This document shows positions 1 to 37,400 of a stretch of DNA of 64,000 nt, piece by piece (the stretch's first letter is position 1; every line of letters begins with the position of its first letter). Made by a program: the position numbers and the translations under genes. The DNA is from Branchiostoma belcheri. Its lineage: Eukaryota > Chordata > Leptocardii > Amphioxiformes > Branchiostomatidae. The stretch is taken from contig NW_017803887.1 of NCBI RefSeq assembly GCF_001625305.1, positions 1,707,919-1,771,918 on the forward strand. Direction: 5' to 3'. The notes under the pieces were generated by a model that was not told where the DNA came from, made no database searches, and saw only the letters and a list, made by a program, of their open reading frames with translations.

Positions 1-378
1 CTGGAAGACGATGGATAAGTGATGGCCTATGACTTATGACCCATGACCTTTGCCATGGTTGGCACCACAGAGGAAAGGTGGGGTGGGGTTGGGGGAAATG
101 TTTCTTTTGAGATCGAAGGGCAACCTGCATACATGTAACGTTTCAGCAAGCCAGCCGGTGTATGGAAAATACGTCACAACCAACACGGCACATGGCAGCA
201 GGGAGGGGGGGGGTTGGATGGGGGCATTTTTGCAAATGACGGTATTTTTTGCAGTTGGATGTCATTTTTCGTTTCTTGAGAAAGCGGGCTGCGTCACAAA
301 CAAAGAAAGCCACGTTCACCAAAACAACGAAGCCGGGGACGGCACGACACCTAGATGTGATTTGGAGGGAGAGCATAC

Positions 379-26823
<26,445 letters not shown>

Positions 26824-27000
26824 ATTTTCCGCTCAGTTCGTCGGAAAGGCGCCCGATGCGGACGGCAAAAAAAAATTTCCACCCGGGACAAACAATGAGC
26901 GACCTGCGCCGAAAATATGGCCGCCCAAATTGACGACCCCCCGCGGACAATCAATGTAATTAGTCTGGGCATGCGCACAGTGACGTCATTAACTAGTTAG
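26824..27000 (-). promoter_or_regulatory. CHD4: CHD4 promoter region with NRF1-like and CRE sites
   Basis: Just upstream of the CHD4 start codon lies a GC-rich stretch with GCATGCGCA (26969-26977, NRF1-like) and a perfect CRE, TGACGTCA (26981-26988). No TATA box is seen. This fits a TATA-less, broadly active promoter. Confidence 0.6.
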
Positions 27001-28300
27001 CGACGAGTTAATATTAAAAGGGCATCCCAGAATACTCTTAATCCATCAGTCAGTTAATGAGATGCAGACAAGCAGGATGGTTAGCTTCTTTAGCCTTGAC
27101 CATGTGTCATTTTTGACAGCATCGCATGACAAAGACAAAAGACAATTCTAAGCCTTAAGAGGGAAAGAAAATATAGTAGAAGAATTTCTTAGAAAACATC
27201 TTAGCAATTAGATAAGATTGCAGACTTTAAAGATAGAAAGCAAGACATTGGCCACATGGTAGAAAAATGTAGTATTTTGGCAGTTGATGGTAAAAATTTT
27301 GTTTATTCAATAGATTAATGTATTTTCAACAGAAATGCAATAGCACAATGCGGAAAAATGAAATTGCCATTGTGGATTTCATTCTGCATCATACTACTGC
27401 CTAAAATTATGTTCTTTTCCAAATGAACAAAGCCATTTCTACATTGTTCTACACTCTAGGCCATGAAATAATCATTCGCTACAACTTAAGATTTATGCAA
27501 AAGCTGAAGCATTTTACATCAGTTTATGCAGTATCAAAATAACAAAAAAATTGCATTGCCTATATTTGCTTTTTTTCTTCCTACCTTTCCCATTTTAAGT
27601 GCTACAACAGGAAACTGTAAGAGGGACAAACTGCACTACTGCTAGTCTTCTTCAAAGAGTTTTTAAGTTATGTTCTCTGTAACATTTGTTTTTTGTCTCA
27701 GACATGTGAAACTGGTAACATTTTTTTTACGTCCAAGCTAAATATTGTCACTTTCATTCTTAAGAGTTTGGGAAAACCTCTAACGTTAATCCTACAACTT
27801 GTCTGTTCATACTTTTACCAGAGCCTAGATGCCAGATCCACTGGGCCCAAAGTAATATCCAGTGCACACTGGATAACTTTGTGGCTAGTGTGCTATGGGA
27901 GTGACATCCAGGATATTTTTACAATTACAGAGAAGCTATGAGAAGTCAATTTTTTTAGACTATCATGCTTGTGCTACAAATGTAGCTTGGTCATGTGTAT
28001 GCAAGGGTCATGTATATTAAGCTATTCCTTTCTTGTGACCCGTTCTTATCCAGTGTACATGTATGCTCATGTACAATAAAGATCTTCATCCATATTGTAC
28101 ACAGTGCTACAAAGGATCAAGGTATGGTGGTCCACTATAACCTTCTTGTAAGGATGTACCACATCCTTCATCCAATTGAACTGTCTACTTGTGGATTTCT
28201 TGTCTTTTTGTTGCAGCGATAACCAGTATTTCTACTCATCTCAGGCAACATTTCAGAAGCAACATGATAAACACACACGCATGAGAGTCTGTGATGTATA
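27001..28300. other. Intergenic DNA, no gene seen
   Basis: This AT-rich stretch lies between the CHD4 promoter and the 3' end of SSR3. The open frames here are short, have no recognisable domain and show no splice partners. I see no RNA gene or clear transposon. Confidence 0.6.
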
Positions 28301-28306
28301 AAAACC

Positions 28307-28312
28307 ATTTAT
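28307..28312 (-). terminator. SSR3: Likely SSR3 poly(A) signal AATAAA
   Basis: This AATAAA on the minus strand lies about 480 bases past the SSR3 stop, giving a plausible 3' UTR length. Confidence 0.5.
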
Positions 28313-28792
28313 TTCTTTCATGGCACCACACTGGAATGCTCACTCTTGTAGAAGGGGCCTGTACTCTTTCTGTAGGAGGATGCAGTTTGGCAACAATCGA
28401 GGTATATTGCATCACATTTCAAAATTTTCTTTCTTAATATCTTAAACTAACAACTCGTTAAGTTTCTTTATGCCACTTTTTCATCAGCTTATTTATCTCA
28501 ATAATTCATAAATCGATATCAAATACTACCTGCTCATATGCATTTCTATTCTACAGTTTTGTTGCTTAACGATGCTGCATCCCAACTTTAGAAATGTTCT
28601 GAAACTCTGACCCCTCCCACCCTTTCAGTCCATACTGTCTCAACAACTCAAGCTCTAGCACCCCTATTTCTAAAATGGGAGACTCCAATCACAGCAACTT
28701 GTGAATTTGGAAGCTACCACTAATTGAATGGGGGTAACAGTTGATTGAGCTGTTGAGAGAGGATGCTATTACATGGTGTTTTTTCTTCTTCT

Positions 28793-31700
28793 TTATTGAG
28801 AGCCAGTTGAGAAGAGTGCCAAGAGTCCACCAGCCAGGCCCACAGACAGCACATAGTTACTGTGGAAAGAGTTAAGGAACATAGAAGATCACACAAAAAA
28901 CAGCTAAAAAGGAACATAACTTCAGCTTCTCTATCTTTGAAAATTTCTAATGCCATTAATTTTAATACCACCACAACTACCTGTAGTATGTATTAATACT
29001 ACACACTTAAATAATTGATATAGGAATGAGTACCAGTACCTCTACTCTAATTCACCCTGTTAGAAAATGACAGTTACTCCTTTTTTTCTCAATCAGATTT
29101 CGGTACATACATGTATTAAGTGAATCATCCACAAAATGAAGTCATCAAAGGACAATATAAACTTGACTGTAACAAAACATATGATTATGACCCTATTTAC
29201 ATGCAGGGGCCAAAAACTTGACGGTACAAAAACTGGGTACACATGCGAGCGTGCAAAGCTGTGTACCGGATATGTCAATTATTTCCTGTCTGTAAATAAT
29301 ATATTAATTCCTGTCTGTACTTCAAATCATACATTCATTGAAGGCTGGTACATTGATGGTATATTGATGTAAGTCAAAGCAGGCCGATTTATACAAAGAA
29401 AGAATTAGATAACACTGTTTCCAATGCTTTCATACTGTTGTCCTTCTGTGCCTGACCCCTAGGCTGTGAAAAAATCCTGGTGAGAACCCTAATACTTCAG
29501 TTCTACATAGTGCTGCATACCGGTTCACTGGACTTGGACCCGGACTTGTAATAATGTTTAGATTCAAGTCCAAAAAAAACTAAAAGTCAAGAACCGAGTC
29601 CGGACTTATTACCATAAAAGACCATTTCACATACCCCTTTTCTTTCCAAACCACCTAAAACCTTCCGTACATTGCAAAATCTTTGCTGCAAAATGAAGAA
29701 AACATTGCCATCGGGCATCGTCAAGTACCGGCCTCCATGTTATGTGGCCAAAGTTTCACCCAGACAACATTGCAAGGTTGCCAACATGCAATTTTGTATA
29801 TGTCATGGGTTTAGGTCCGGACTTACAAGTCCGGAACTGAACCTAAACCTCTGGACTTGAATCCGGACCTGAACCTAAAATTGAGTTTAGGTATGCGCCA
29901 CTAGTTCTACGGTATGTAAAAGGATACACGGTGGGGTTGAGTGAGCGTAGGATGAAGAAGGAGGCTACGATGACCAGGAACAGGAACAGAGCGTTGTTGT
30001 AGAAGATGGAGAAGGTTGTGGCCTCGTAGTCAGCAACCTCGTTCTTCTTCCACAGGATCCTGCAGGAGAAAAAGTTTGTAAAAAATTTTCAAAAACTTTT
30101 TCCTGTTATTAGCTAGCCATATCAGCCATTAAAATTTTTTTAGGGAGAATGGGAGGCCCAGCATACAAATAGGATGGCACCCAGGCTACTCTGTAATATC
30201 TGTTATGTACCAGTCCACATAACAAGTTAAAGAACACTCATAACCATCCACAGAATTAAACTTTTAACTGTGTTTAAAATTGGCCATTTTGAATAATGTA
30301 CATTGGAATTTTGGAACTTCTAGCAAATTGCTTAAGTCAAACATCTCTACAAATGTGCAATCGTGATGGCAGGAAACAAATATGATACTGTAGTGTAGAA
30401 AGAAGCTTGTTTTTTTTTAATGCCATGAGTGAGTGTAAATGTTTTAGTACATGAACTACTTGTTGCTGAATTTTGTTCTGGCTTAAAACAATGAAACTTG
30501 CTGTTGTTTCTGCTCATTTTTTAATGGCAGAGCAAGGTCTGCCATACACAGTAAGAATTACTGCAGAATTAACTGCAAGGGTACTTCTTGTTGTAATGAT
30601 TATTTCAAGTGACAAACCTTTCATCCTTCTCCTTGCGCGACATCTTCTTGGAGTCAGCATCCGACAGTTTCTTCATGACCTCCCTGGAGACCGCATCCTC
30701 ACGCTGGAGGGCAACCCTGGGGGGGGGACAGAATTACATTCCTTTACATTTTGAGCAGTGTTCAATGGCTGAGTGGGTAGCTAGCAGACATAAGATCAAG
30801 AGGTCTTGGGTTCGATTTCTGACTGGCATCCCTGACTAGACATTGTGTCCCTGGAAAAGGCACTTTCCTCACTCCTGATCAGCCAAGTGTAAAATGGGTA
30901 ACTGACTTGTTGGTGAGGCAAAAGGCAGTGAAAGGAGAGGGATGCGCTCCACAGTCCAATACCGTGCACTAGAGTCTAGACACAGACAGTGACAGTGGAT
31001 TAACAACTCATTGCCCCTACGGCTTTAGGTTTTCATTGAGTGTACAGTGAGTACTTTGAGTTAGACAGATAATTAAATACATATGTGAGTACTTTAACCT
31101 TCAGTCTACTAAGGTAGCAAATATGGCACCAGATAAAACTTTGTGTTGCTTATGGGGCTATTGCAGCAGATAGATGGTTAATTGACTTTACTGAGTCTAC
31201 ACACATTATCTTTAGTTAGACAGTCTTATTCTTGCCAGACTTACTTGTGCTTGAGGACAAACTTGACGTTCTTGTAGGCGAAGGCGATGAGCCAGGTACA
31301 GACGAGGGTCATGACACCGAACACCACCGCGGACTGGAACAGGTCCATCTGGTGGATACGCCAGTACAGCCCTGGGAACAAGAACATGATATATTATAGG
31401 GGGCCCGCAAGCCCTTTTCCGTAGAGCGAAATCGGCAGTTTTAATTCTTTGTATAGCGTAGACGGACTGCTCTAATATTTTTGCGAAGAGCGTATTCGGC
31501 GTTTTAATTCTACGTAATGCGTGGTAGCAACTTGGAATTTATCGTAAAGCGTAATCGAGAGGTTTTCGAATTCAGCGTAGAGCATTGTCGGGACCCCCCC
31601 TTGCAGGCCCTCATTATAATGTTCACCACTTTCACACTTCCCATAATGCACCATTAGGAGCCCCATCATGATACACTGCGAGGGGATAATATTTGCAAAA

Positions 31701-32358
31701 CAGGCAACAATTTTCAAGATACAAAATGTATTCCAAATCACAGTGTCACAGATTTAGAATTTCTTCCATGATGGAGGTTGAACCTCCTTGTTCCACCACT
31801 AATCCATTCCAAGGTAAATATCAAAAATTAATTACTAGCTTTTTTAGTAGTCATCCTCAACTAGTGTTCCTCAGCTACCTTTCAGCTGATGATTTATTAC
31901 TCGAGTCATACCGATTCCGAAGCAGCATATTTTTAAGCAAAAGATTATAATTTTTACGGGATTTTTAGCCATTTTATTTCATAATTTCTACACACAAGTT
32001 CTTCTCAACGAAGAAGGAAATCATTATATTTTTCTATGGTATGAAAAGTACCAAAATAATGCATTACTTCTACGTTAGAGGACGATTGCTGTGTTGAATT
32101 TAATTCGAAAAAACTACTTGTTTGCGTACGAAATATGGGGGAGGGGGGCACGCATGTTGCCACGTATGCAACGCTAACCAACTTCGCACCAACTTTTCGC
32201 CAATTTCGGACGGATTTTCCGGTCTACTTACATATCGGGATGGCAGAGACGATGAAGGCATTCCCGTAGAAGAGAGCCGAGGACTTGGTGGTCACATTTC
32301 GGCTGAAATCTTGGAGCAGAAGTTCTTCTTCCTTCGTGAGTTTCTTTCCTGCTGCCAT
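28793..32358 (-). CDS. SSR3: Translocon-associated protein subunit gamma (TRAP-gamma)
   Basis: Subunit of the TRAP complex at the Sec61 channel in the ER membrane, aiding entry of secretory proteins. Five exons: 32232-32358, 31245-31371, 30618-30716, 29928-30059 and 28793-28859. They sum to 552 bases, 183 residues plus stop (vertebrate protein 185). All phases agree. Conserved blocks are [77 protein letters not shown] and NPTVNYVLSV. There are four hydrophobic spans in two pairs, as in the family. The start is the ATG at 32358-32356, giving [12 protein letters not shown]; no upstream in-frame coding is seen. The exon 4 donor is GT|GTATCC, the only one that restores NPTV-NY. One intron holds a MITE and another a SINE fragment. 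Confidence 0.96.
29519..29893. repeat. Dispersed repeat rich in GTCCGGACTT motifs
   Basis: This segment has repeated GTCCGGACTT/AAGTCCGGA strings in both orientations and a CTGAACCTAAACCTCTGGAC segment. A related piece lies at 59255-59345. It sits in an SSR3 intron. The inverted-repeat character suggests a MITE-like element, but its ends are not clear. Confidence 0.6.
30755..30950 (+). mobile_element. SINE fragment with tRNA-like head
   Basis: It has a GGCTGAGTGGGTAG A-box-like string, a GGGTTCGATTTC B-box-like string, then CCCTGGAAAAGGCACTTTCC and GTGTAAAATGGG. The same tail occurs, degraded, at 45880-45985. This combination is typical of tRNA-derived SINEs in deuterostomes. There is no clover-leaf good enough for a functional tRNA. 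Confidence 0.65.
31393..31618. mobile_element. 214-bp MITE with ATTATA target duplication in SSR3 intron
   Basis: The element 31399-31612 starts GGGGGCCCGCAAG and ends with the near-complement (GAGGGCCTGCAAG read from the right). It is flanked by ATTATA at 31393-31398 and 31613-31618. Inside are four degenerate subrepeats around GTAGAGCG and ATCGG with TTTTAATTCT. It has no coding potential. Confidence 0.82.
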
Positions 32359-32480
32359 CTTGGACACTGCGGTGGTTTAGGAGAGGCCGGAGATTGCCGA
32401 ACATTGCCAAAGTGCTATCGGCAGGACGTCGGCACCGACGCTTACTTCCGGAGATTGCCGACTTGTTACGGCAGTTCCAC
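32359..32480 (-). promoter_or_regulatory. SSR3: SSR3 promoter region
   Basis: GC-rich sequence just upstream of the SSR3 start with an ETS-like CCGGAAGT (reverse strand of ACTTCCGG) and repeated GATTGCCGA strings. No TATA box. Confidence 0.5.
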
Positions 32481-32888
32481 AAAGCACCACTAGGTTATAT
32501 TTCATGTCAAATACTAGTAAATAGGTTGTCCAAAAGTAATCCTTGCATATACTAGCAATGTATAATAAACACCGCATTTTGGTGAAACATATTTTCATTG
32601 CATAAACAAATGTTTTATACAGAAACATTAACAATAGCGAATAAATCAAATGAAATCAAATAATGGGTAACATGCACTGTATTACAGTGTAATATATATA
32701 ACGTTATATATCACTTCTCAATTCTCGATGTTTTCAATTCTATTTACTCCCCTAAAACCCCAATAATATCATCGCTAGGTCCGGAGTACTAAAAGTAATT
32801 GTAATATTTAGATACTAGGCTAGATTAACAATGGGGTAAAGATATAAGCACTGTAAAATACAACCGTATTCATATGTATATGAAACGA

Positions 32889-32968
32889 CTGAGAGAGAGG
32901 GTGAGAGAGAGGGAGGGAGAGAGGGGGAAGGAGAGAGAGGGGGAAGGAGAGAGGGAGGGAGGGAGCTC
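32889..32968. repeat. GAGA/GGGA purine-rich simple repeat
   Basis: About 80 bases of GAGAGA and GGGAGGGA tracts lie between the divergent SSR3 and ROCO-type genes. Confidence 0.9.
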
Positions 32969-33229
32969 GAGATTGCATTGTTTGGCAGGTCAACAACCTT
33001 CATGGTGCTGTACCAGGTGGTCTTCTGGGAAAGCGTCATGATACAAAGGCGTCGAAACCCGACGCCGCGTCACTGTAGTTTATACAGAAATCAAAGCTGA
33101 CGCCGTTGTTGATGTTGCCTTTGAAACCAGTATCATGGGGTCGTGCTGATTGACAGGTCTGCAGACGACAGGTGCACTCTCCATGGCAACCGGACCAAAC
33201 AACGCCAGGTACCATTACATGTTGTTTTG

Positions 33230-33237
33230 TATAAAAG
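33230..33237 (+). promoter_or_regulatory. TATA box TATAAAAG
   Basis: A consensus TATA box lies 20-30 bases upstream of the presumed start of a non-coding first exon that ends at a perfect GTAAGT donor (33554). Unlike its neighbours, this gene appears to have a focused, probably inducible promoter. Confidence 0.6.
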
Positions 33238-33259
33238 TCGGACTGAGCGAGGGGCCCGC

Positions 33260-33553
33260 AGTTGGCGGTAGAGCGGCGGCCCGTGGGGCCCAAGGCCCGG
33301 GCCCGGTCTGGACTTCGCTAGCCAGTAGTCCGCCCTCCGCAAAGTCTATTTCCAAGCGATCCACGGTAGACGACTTTTGACTCCCGGAAGGACAACTGAA
33401 GATTCTTGGAAGGACTCAAAGTATATGTACTCGTCTTCTTCTGGAAGGAGGAATAACTACTAGTAACCGCGGCAAATTCACTACTGAGAAACTTCAAGAC
33501 CTGTACTTCACCACCGGCTTTTCACGTCTGTTTCTTCACCTGCAGTCATAATC
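33260..33553 (+). other. Non-coding first exon of the LRR-Roc-GT gene (5' UTR)
   Basis: The start is inferred from TATA spacing. It ends at the GTAAGT donor at 33554. The next acceptor is CTTACAG ending 34407, 17 bases before the ATG at 34425, so a single 854-base intron would separate them. Confidence 0.55.
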
Positions 33554-34424
33554 GTAAGTTCAAACATTTTCTCTTTGTAGTAAATTTCTTCATAACGAGT
33601 TAGACTTTCGTAACATGAACTATCAGCTTTGTGTTTATGCTTTACAAATATTTTACCACGATTTAGTGGGGTGCTTATTATGGTATATACTTTGCATCCA
33701 AGCACAAGCGAGAAGAAAAGGGTAACACTGCACCACTGAAAACTACGATAGTGGGCGGGTTATCGTGAGTGAATAGCATAATCCGAGCTGTGGATATATC
33801 CTGGATCTTTACTGTTTGCCACTTTTTGGTTTGTGTGTATACGTAGGTATACAGTCAGTAGGTATCAAGTTTGATTCTGGGCCCCCTGCCGGCGCTTTGT
33901 TTACTGCAGCTGACTTCCGTCTTTTGAGTTTTGAACATGCTACATGGTCATGATTTTTGCCTTGCAGATACATGTGTATTTTAACATATAGTATGCGTTT
34001 GGACCCTTGCATCCTTGTTCGGAACTCTATGCGAGAATTTGGAACAACAACAATTTGAATTGACTTATAAGTTCATATTAGATGAACATATGTTGATACA
34101 GATTGTACAAATTAATACCATGACTCAAAATATATACATTACAGAAACTCATTTACATTTCATGGATAATCCATGAGGAAATATTGCAATAGCCAATAGT
34201 TCGACAAAAATACACAGTAGGTATCCATAACATTGACTTCACTAGAACCGTTTTTTTATGGTGTTATTCTATGTTAGGGTTACTTGTGAAATGATATAAT
34301 AATCATGATCACTTAGGGATTAATTACATAGAAGAACTATATTGTATAGAAGGCAATCATTAGGCGGTCGCTTAGGGAAGGCTGATCATAAAGCTTTTTT
34401 CTTACAGCTTCCAAAAGTATCATC

Positions 34425-37400
34425 ATGGCTTCGACGTCAAGGTTAAAAGACAAGGTGAAGCAAAAAGAATGGAATATAAAGGGGAAAATGTCTCTCTTGA
34501 CACTAGACTTATCTAACAAGTATCTGACTCAACTGCCCGAGGAACTTTTTGAATTAAAAGACATAGAGGCCTTGGATTTGACAGGCAACAGGAACATTGA
34601 TCTCTCCACTGAGCTGATCAAACTGACCAATCTGAAACTGTTGTGTCTACATCGATGCAACCTTGAGTCGGTTCCTGCTGTCGTGATGAAACTTTCACAT
34701 TTAGAAGCATTGATCCTCAGTAACAACAACAAGATCACCTTGCCGGATGAGATGTCCAGTCTCGTGAACCTCACTGTCCTCGACTTAAATAACTGTAACC
34801 TTAAGTCGGTTCCCTTTGTTGTGATGAAACTTCAACAGTTAAAAAGACTGATGCTCGGTTATAACAAGAACATCACCATGCCAGGTGATATGTCCAGCCT
34901 CGTGAACCTCACTGCCCTCGACTTACAGAACTGTAACCTAGGCACACTGCCGCCGGTTGTACTGCAACTACTTAACCTACAGGAGTTGCATTTAGGTATG
35001 AATCAGATCTCCCTGCCAGATGAGTTGTACAAGTTAGAGAATATAAAAGTATTGAGCCTATTTGCTTGTAACCTGACGACGGTTCCACCGGCAGTACTAA
35101 AACTCACCCAGCTGGAGGAACTGGACCTCAGCTGGAACAGCGGGATCCACCTGCCGGATGAACTGTGCGGACTCATGAGCACCAACGTCCGGGTACTTAA
35201 ACTAAGGGGAACAGGCATGGTCACGATTCCTCAGGTAGTGTGGAGACTGGTACAGTTAGAACTATTGGACTTGAGCTGCAACCCAGTACAGACGTTGCCT
35301 GCTGAAATTGAATATCTCACTAACCTCAAACACTTGAGTCTGCTCTACTGTAAGCTGCACACACTCCCACCTGAAATGTGGAGACTGACACAGTTAGAAT
35401 GGCTGGGCCTGAGCTCTAACCCACTACAGACGTTACCCTCAGAGATCGGACAACTCACCAACATTAAACACTTGGATCTGTCCGGGTGCAATCTGCATAC
35501 ACTGCCACATGAAATGGGGAGACTGACACAGTTAGAATGGCTGGACCTGAGGGATAACCCACTACAGACGTTACCCGCGGAAATCGGACAGCTCACTAAT
35601 ATGAAACACTTGGATCTGACCGCGTGTAAGCTGCGCACACTCCCACCTGAAGTGGGGAGACTGACACAGTTAGAATGGCTGGGCCTGAGGTCTAACCCAC
35701 TACAGACATTACCCGCGGAAATCGGACAGCTCATCAATATGAAACACTTGGATCTGTCCGACTGCGAGCTGCACACACTCCCACCTGAAATGTGGAGACT
35801 GAAACAGTTAGAATGGCTGGACGTGAGCTCTAACCCACTAAAGACGTTACCCGCGGAAATCGCACGTGGACAGCTCACTAATATAAAACACTTGAATCTG
35901 ACCGAGTGTAAGCTGCGCATACTCCCACCTGAAATGTGGAGACTGAAACAGTTAGAATGGCTGGACCTGAGGTCTAACCCACTACAGACGTTACCCGCGG
36001 AAATTGGACAGCTAAGTAACCAATCTTATATAGACCTCAGTCACACAACACTTATAACAAGTGCCCATTTAAAAGTTGCTGTTTTGGGAGAGAAAATGGC
36101 GGGGAAAACAAGCCTTATGCAAACGCTGAGCACGGACCAGTCCACCCTGACAGAAGAAGAGGACCGCACACACTGTGTAGAGATAACTCAGTGGGCACCT
36201 GATAGAAATATCACGTTTGAAGTGTACGACTTTGGTGGCTATGATGTGTACCACCTCCCTCATCAGTTCTTTTTGACACAAGGTGCCTTGAACCTGTTGA
36301 CAGTAAATCTTCATGAATACAGGTGTACTGAACAGAGTTACACAGAAGCTGTGGGGTTTTGGTTGGACACACTGAACGCCCGCGTGCCGGGGGCGGTGGT
36401 TACAATAGTGGGTAGCAAGACGGACTTGTGCAGCGGCACAGAAATAGAGGAGAAAACCAGGGACATCCAAGAAAGATTCACACAGCAACATAACACTTGG
36501 CAACGTGGCATACAGCAGCAAATAAAGGAGTTACAATTTGAAAGGTCGACCTATAGAGGGGCCGATCCGGAGGAGATAGAACAACAGTTAGAACGTACCT
36601 TGACACGCCCGCTGCGGCTTACAGGTGTGTACTGCGTCAGTTCGGCAGAACCAACATCTGGGCTGGACACACTTAAGAGTCACATGATAGAAACAGCAAA
36701 TGACACGAAAGTGTTTCCAAATCTTCGAAGGATCCTACCGCGAAAATGGGTGGATTTTAAACAGGAGCTTCACGACCTGCGGAATAGGCCAACCGTAGGT
36801 ACTGACCGCGGCTACAGCTCATCAGCAAGGAGTAGCCTACGTAGTGACCGAGGCTACAGCTCATCACTGAGTAGTGTAGGTAGTGACCGAGGCTACGGCT
36901 CATTATCACTGAGTAGTGTAGGTAGTGACCGAGGCTACGGCTCATCATTACTGAGTAGTGTAGGTAGTGACCTCGGCTACAGCTCATCACTGAGTAGTGT
37001 AGGCAGTGACCGAGGCTACGGCTCATCACTGAGTAGTGTAGGTAGTGACCGAAGGCGAAGCTCCAGCTCATCACTGAGTAGTATAGGTAGTGACCGAGGC
37101 TACAGCTCATCACTGAGTAGTGTAGGTAGTGACCGAGGCTACAGCTCATCACCGATTAGTGTAGGTAGTGACCAAGGCTACAGCTCATCCATGAGAAGTG
37201 TAGGTAGTGACCGAATTGACAGAAGCTACAACTCATCACTGAGTAGTGTAGGTAGTGACCGAGGCTACAGTTCATCACTGAGTAGCCAAACAAGTAGCCA
37301 CAGCGGCGTCAAGTCATCAGCACCGAGGATCCACAGTAAACAAAAGTGGCTTAATGAGGGAGACTGTTTGATGCTAGGGCAGCTTGCAGGACTATCATCA

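Noticed and set aside
27693-28222. Short plus-strand frames between CHD4 and SSR3
   Set aside because: No conserved domain, no codon bias and no splice partners.
30755-30840. tRNA-like A and B boxes
   Set aside because: The arms do not pair into a clover-leaf, and the tail matches a dispersed family, so it is a SINE and not a tRNA gene.
33133-33380. Short overlapping open frames on both strands near the TATA box
   Set aside because: GC-rich 5' UTR and promoter sequence; no homology or splice support.
35345-35920. Minus-strand 191-codon open frame
   Set aside because: It is the shadow of the LRR repeats in the plus-strand gene.
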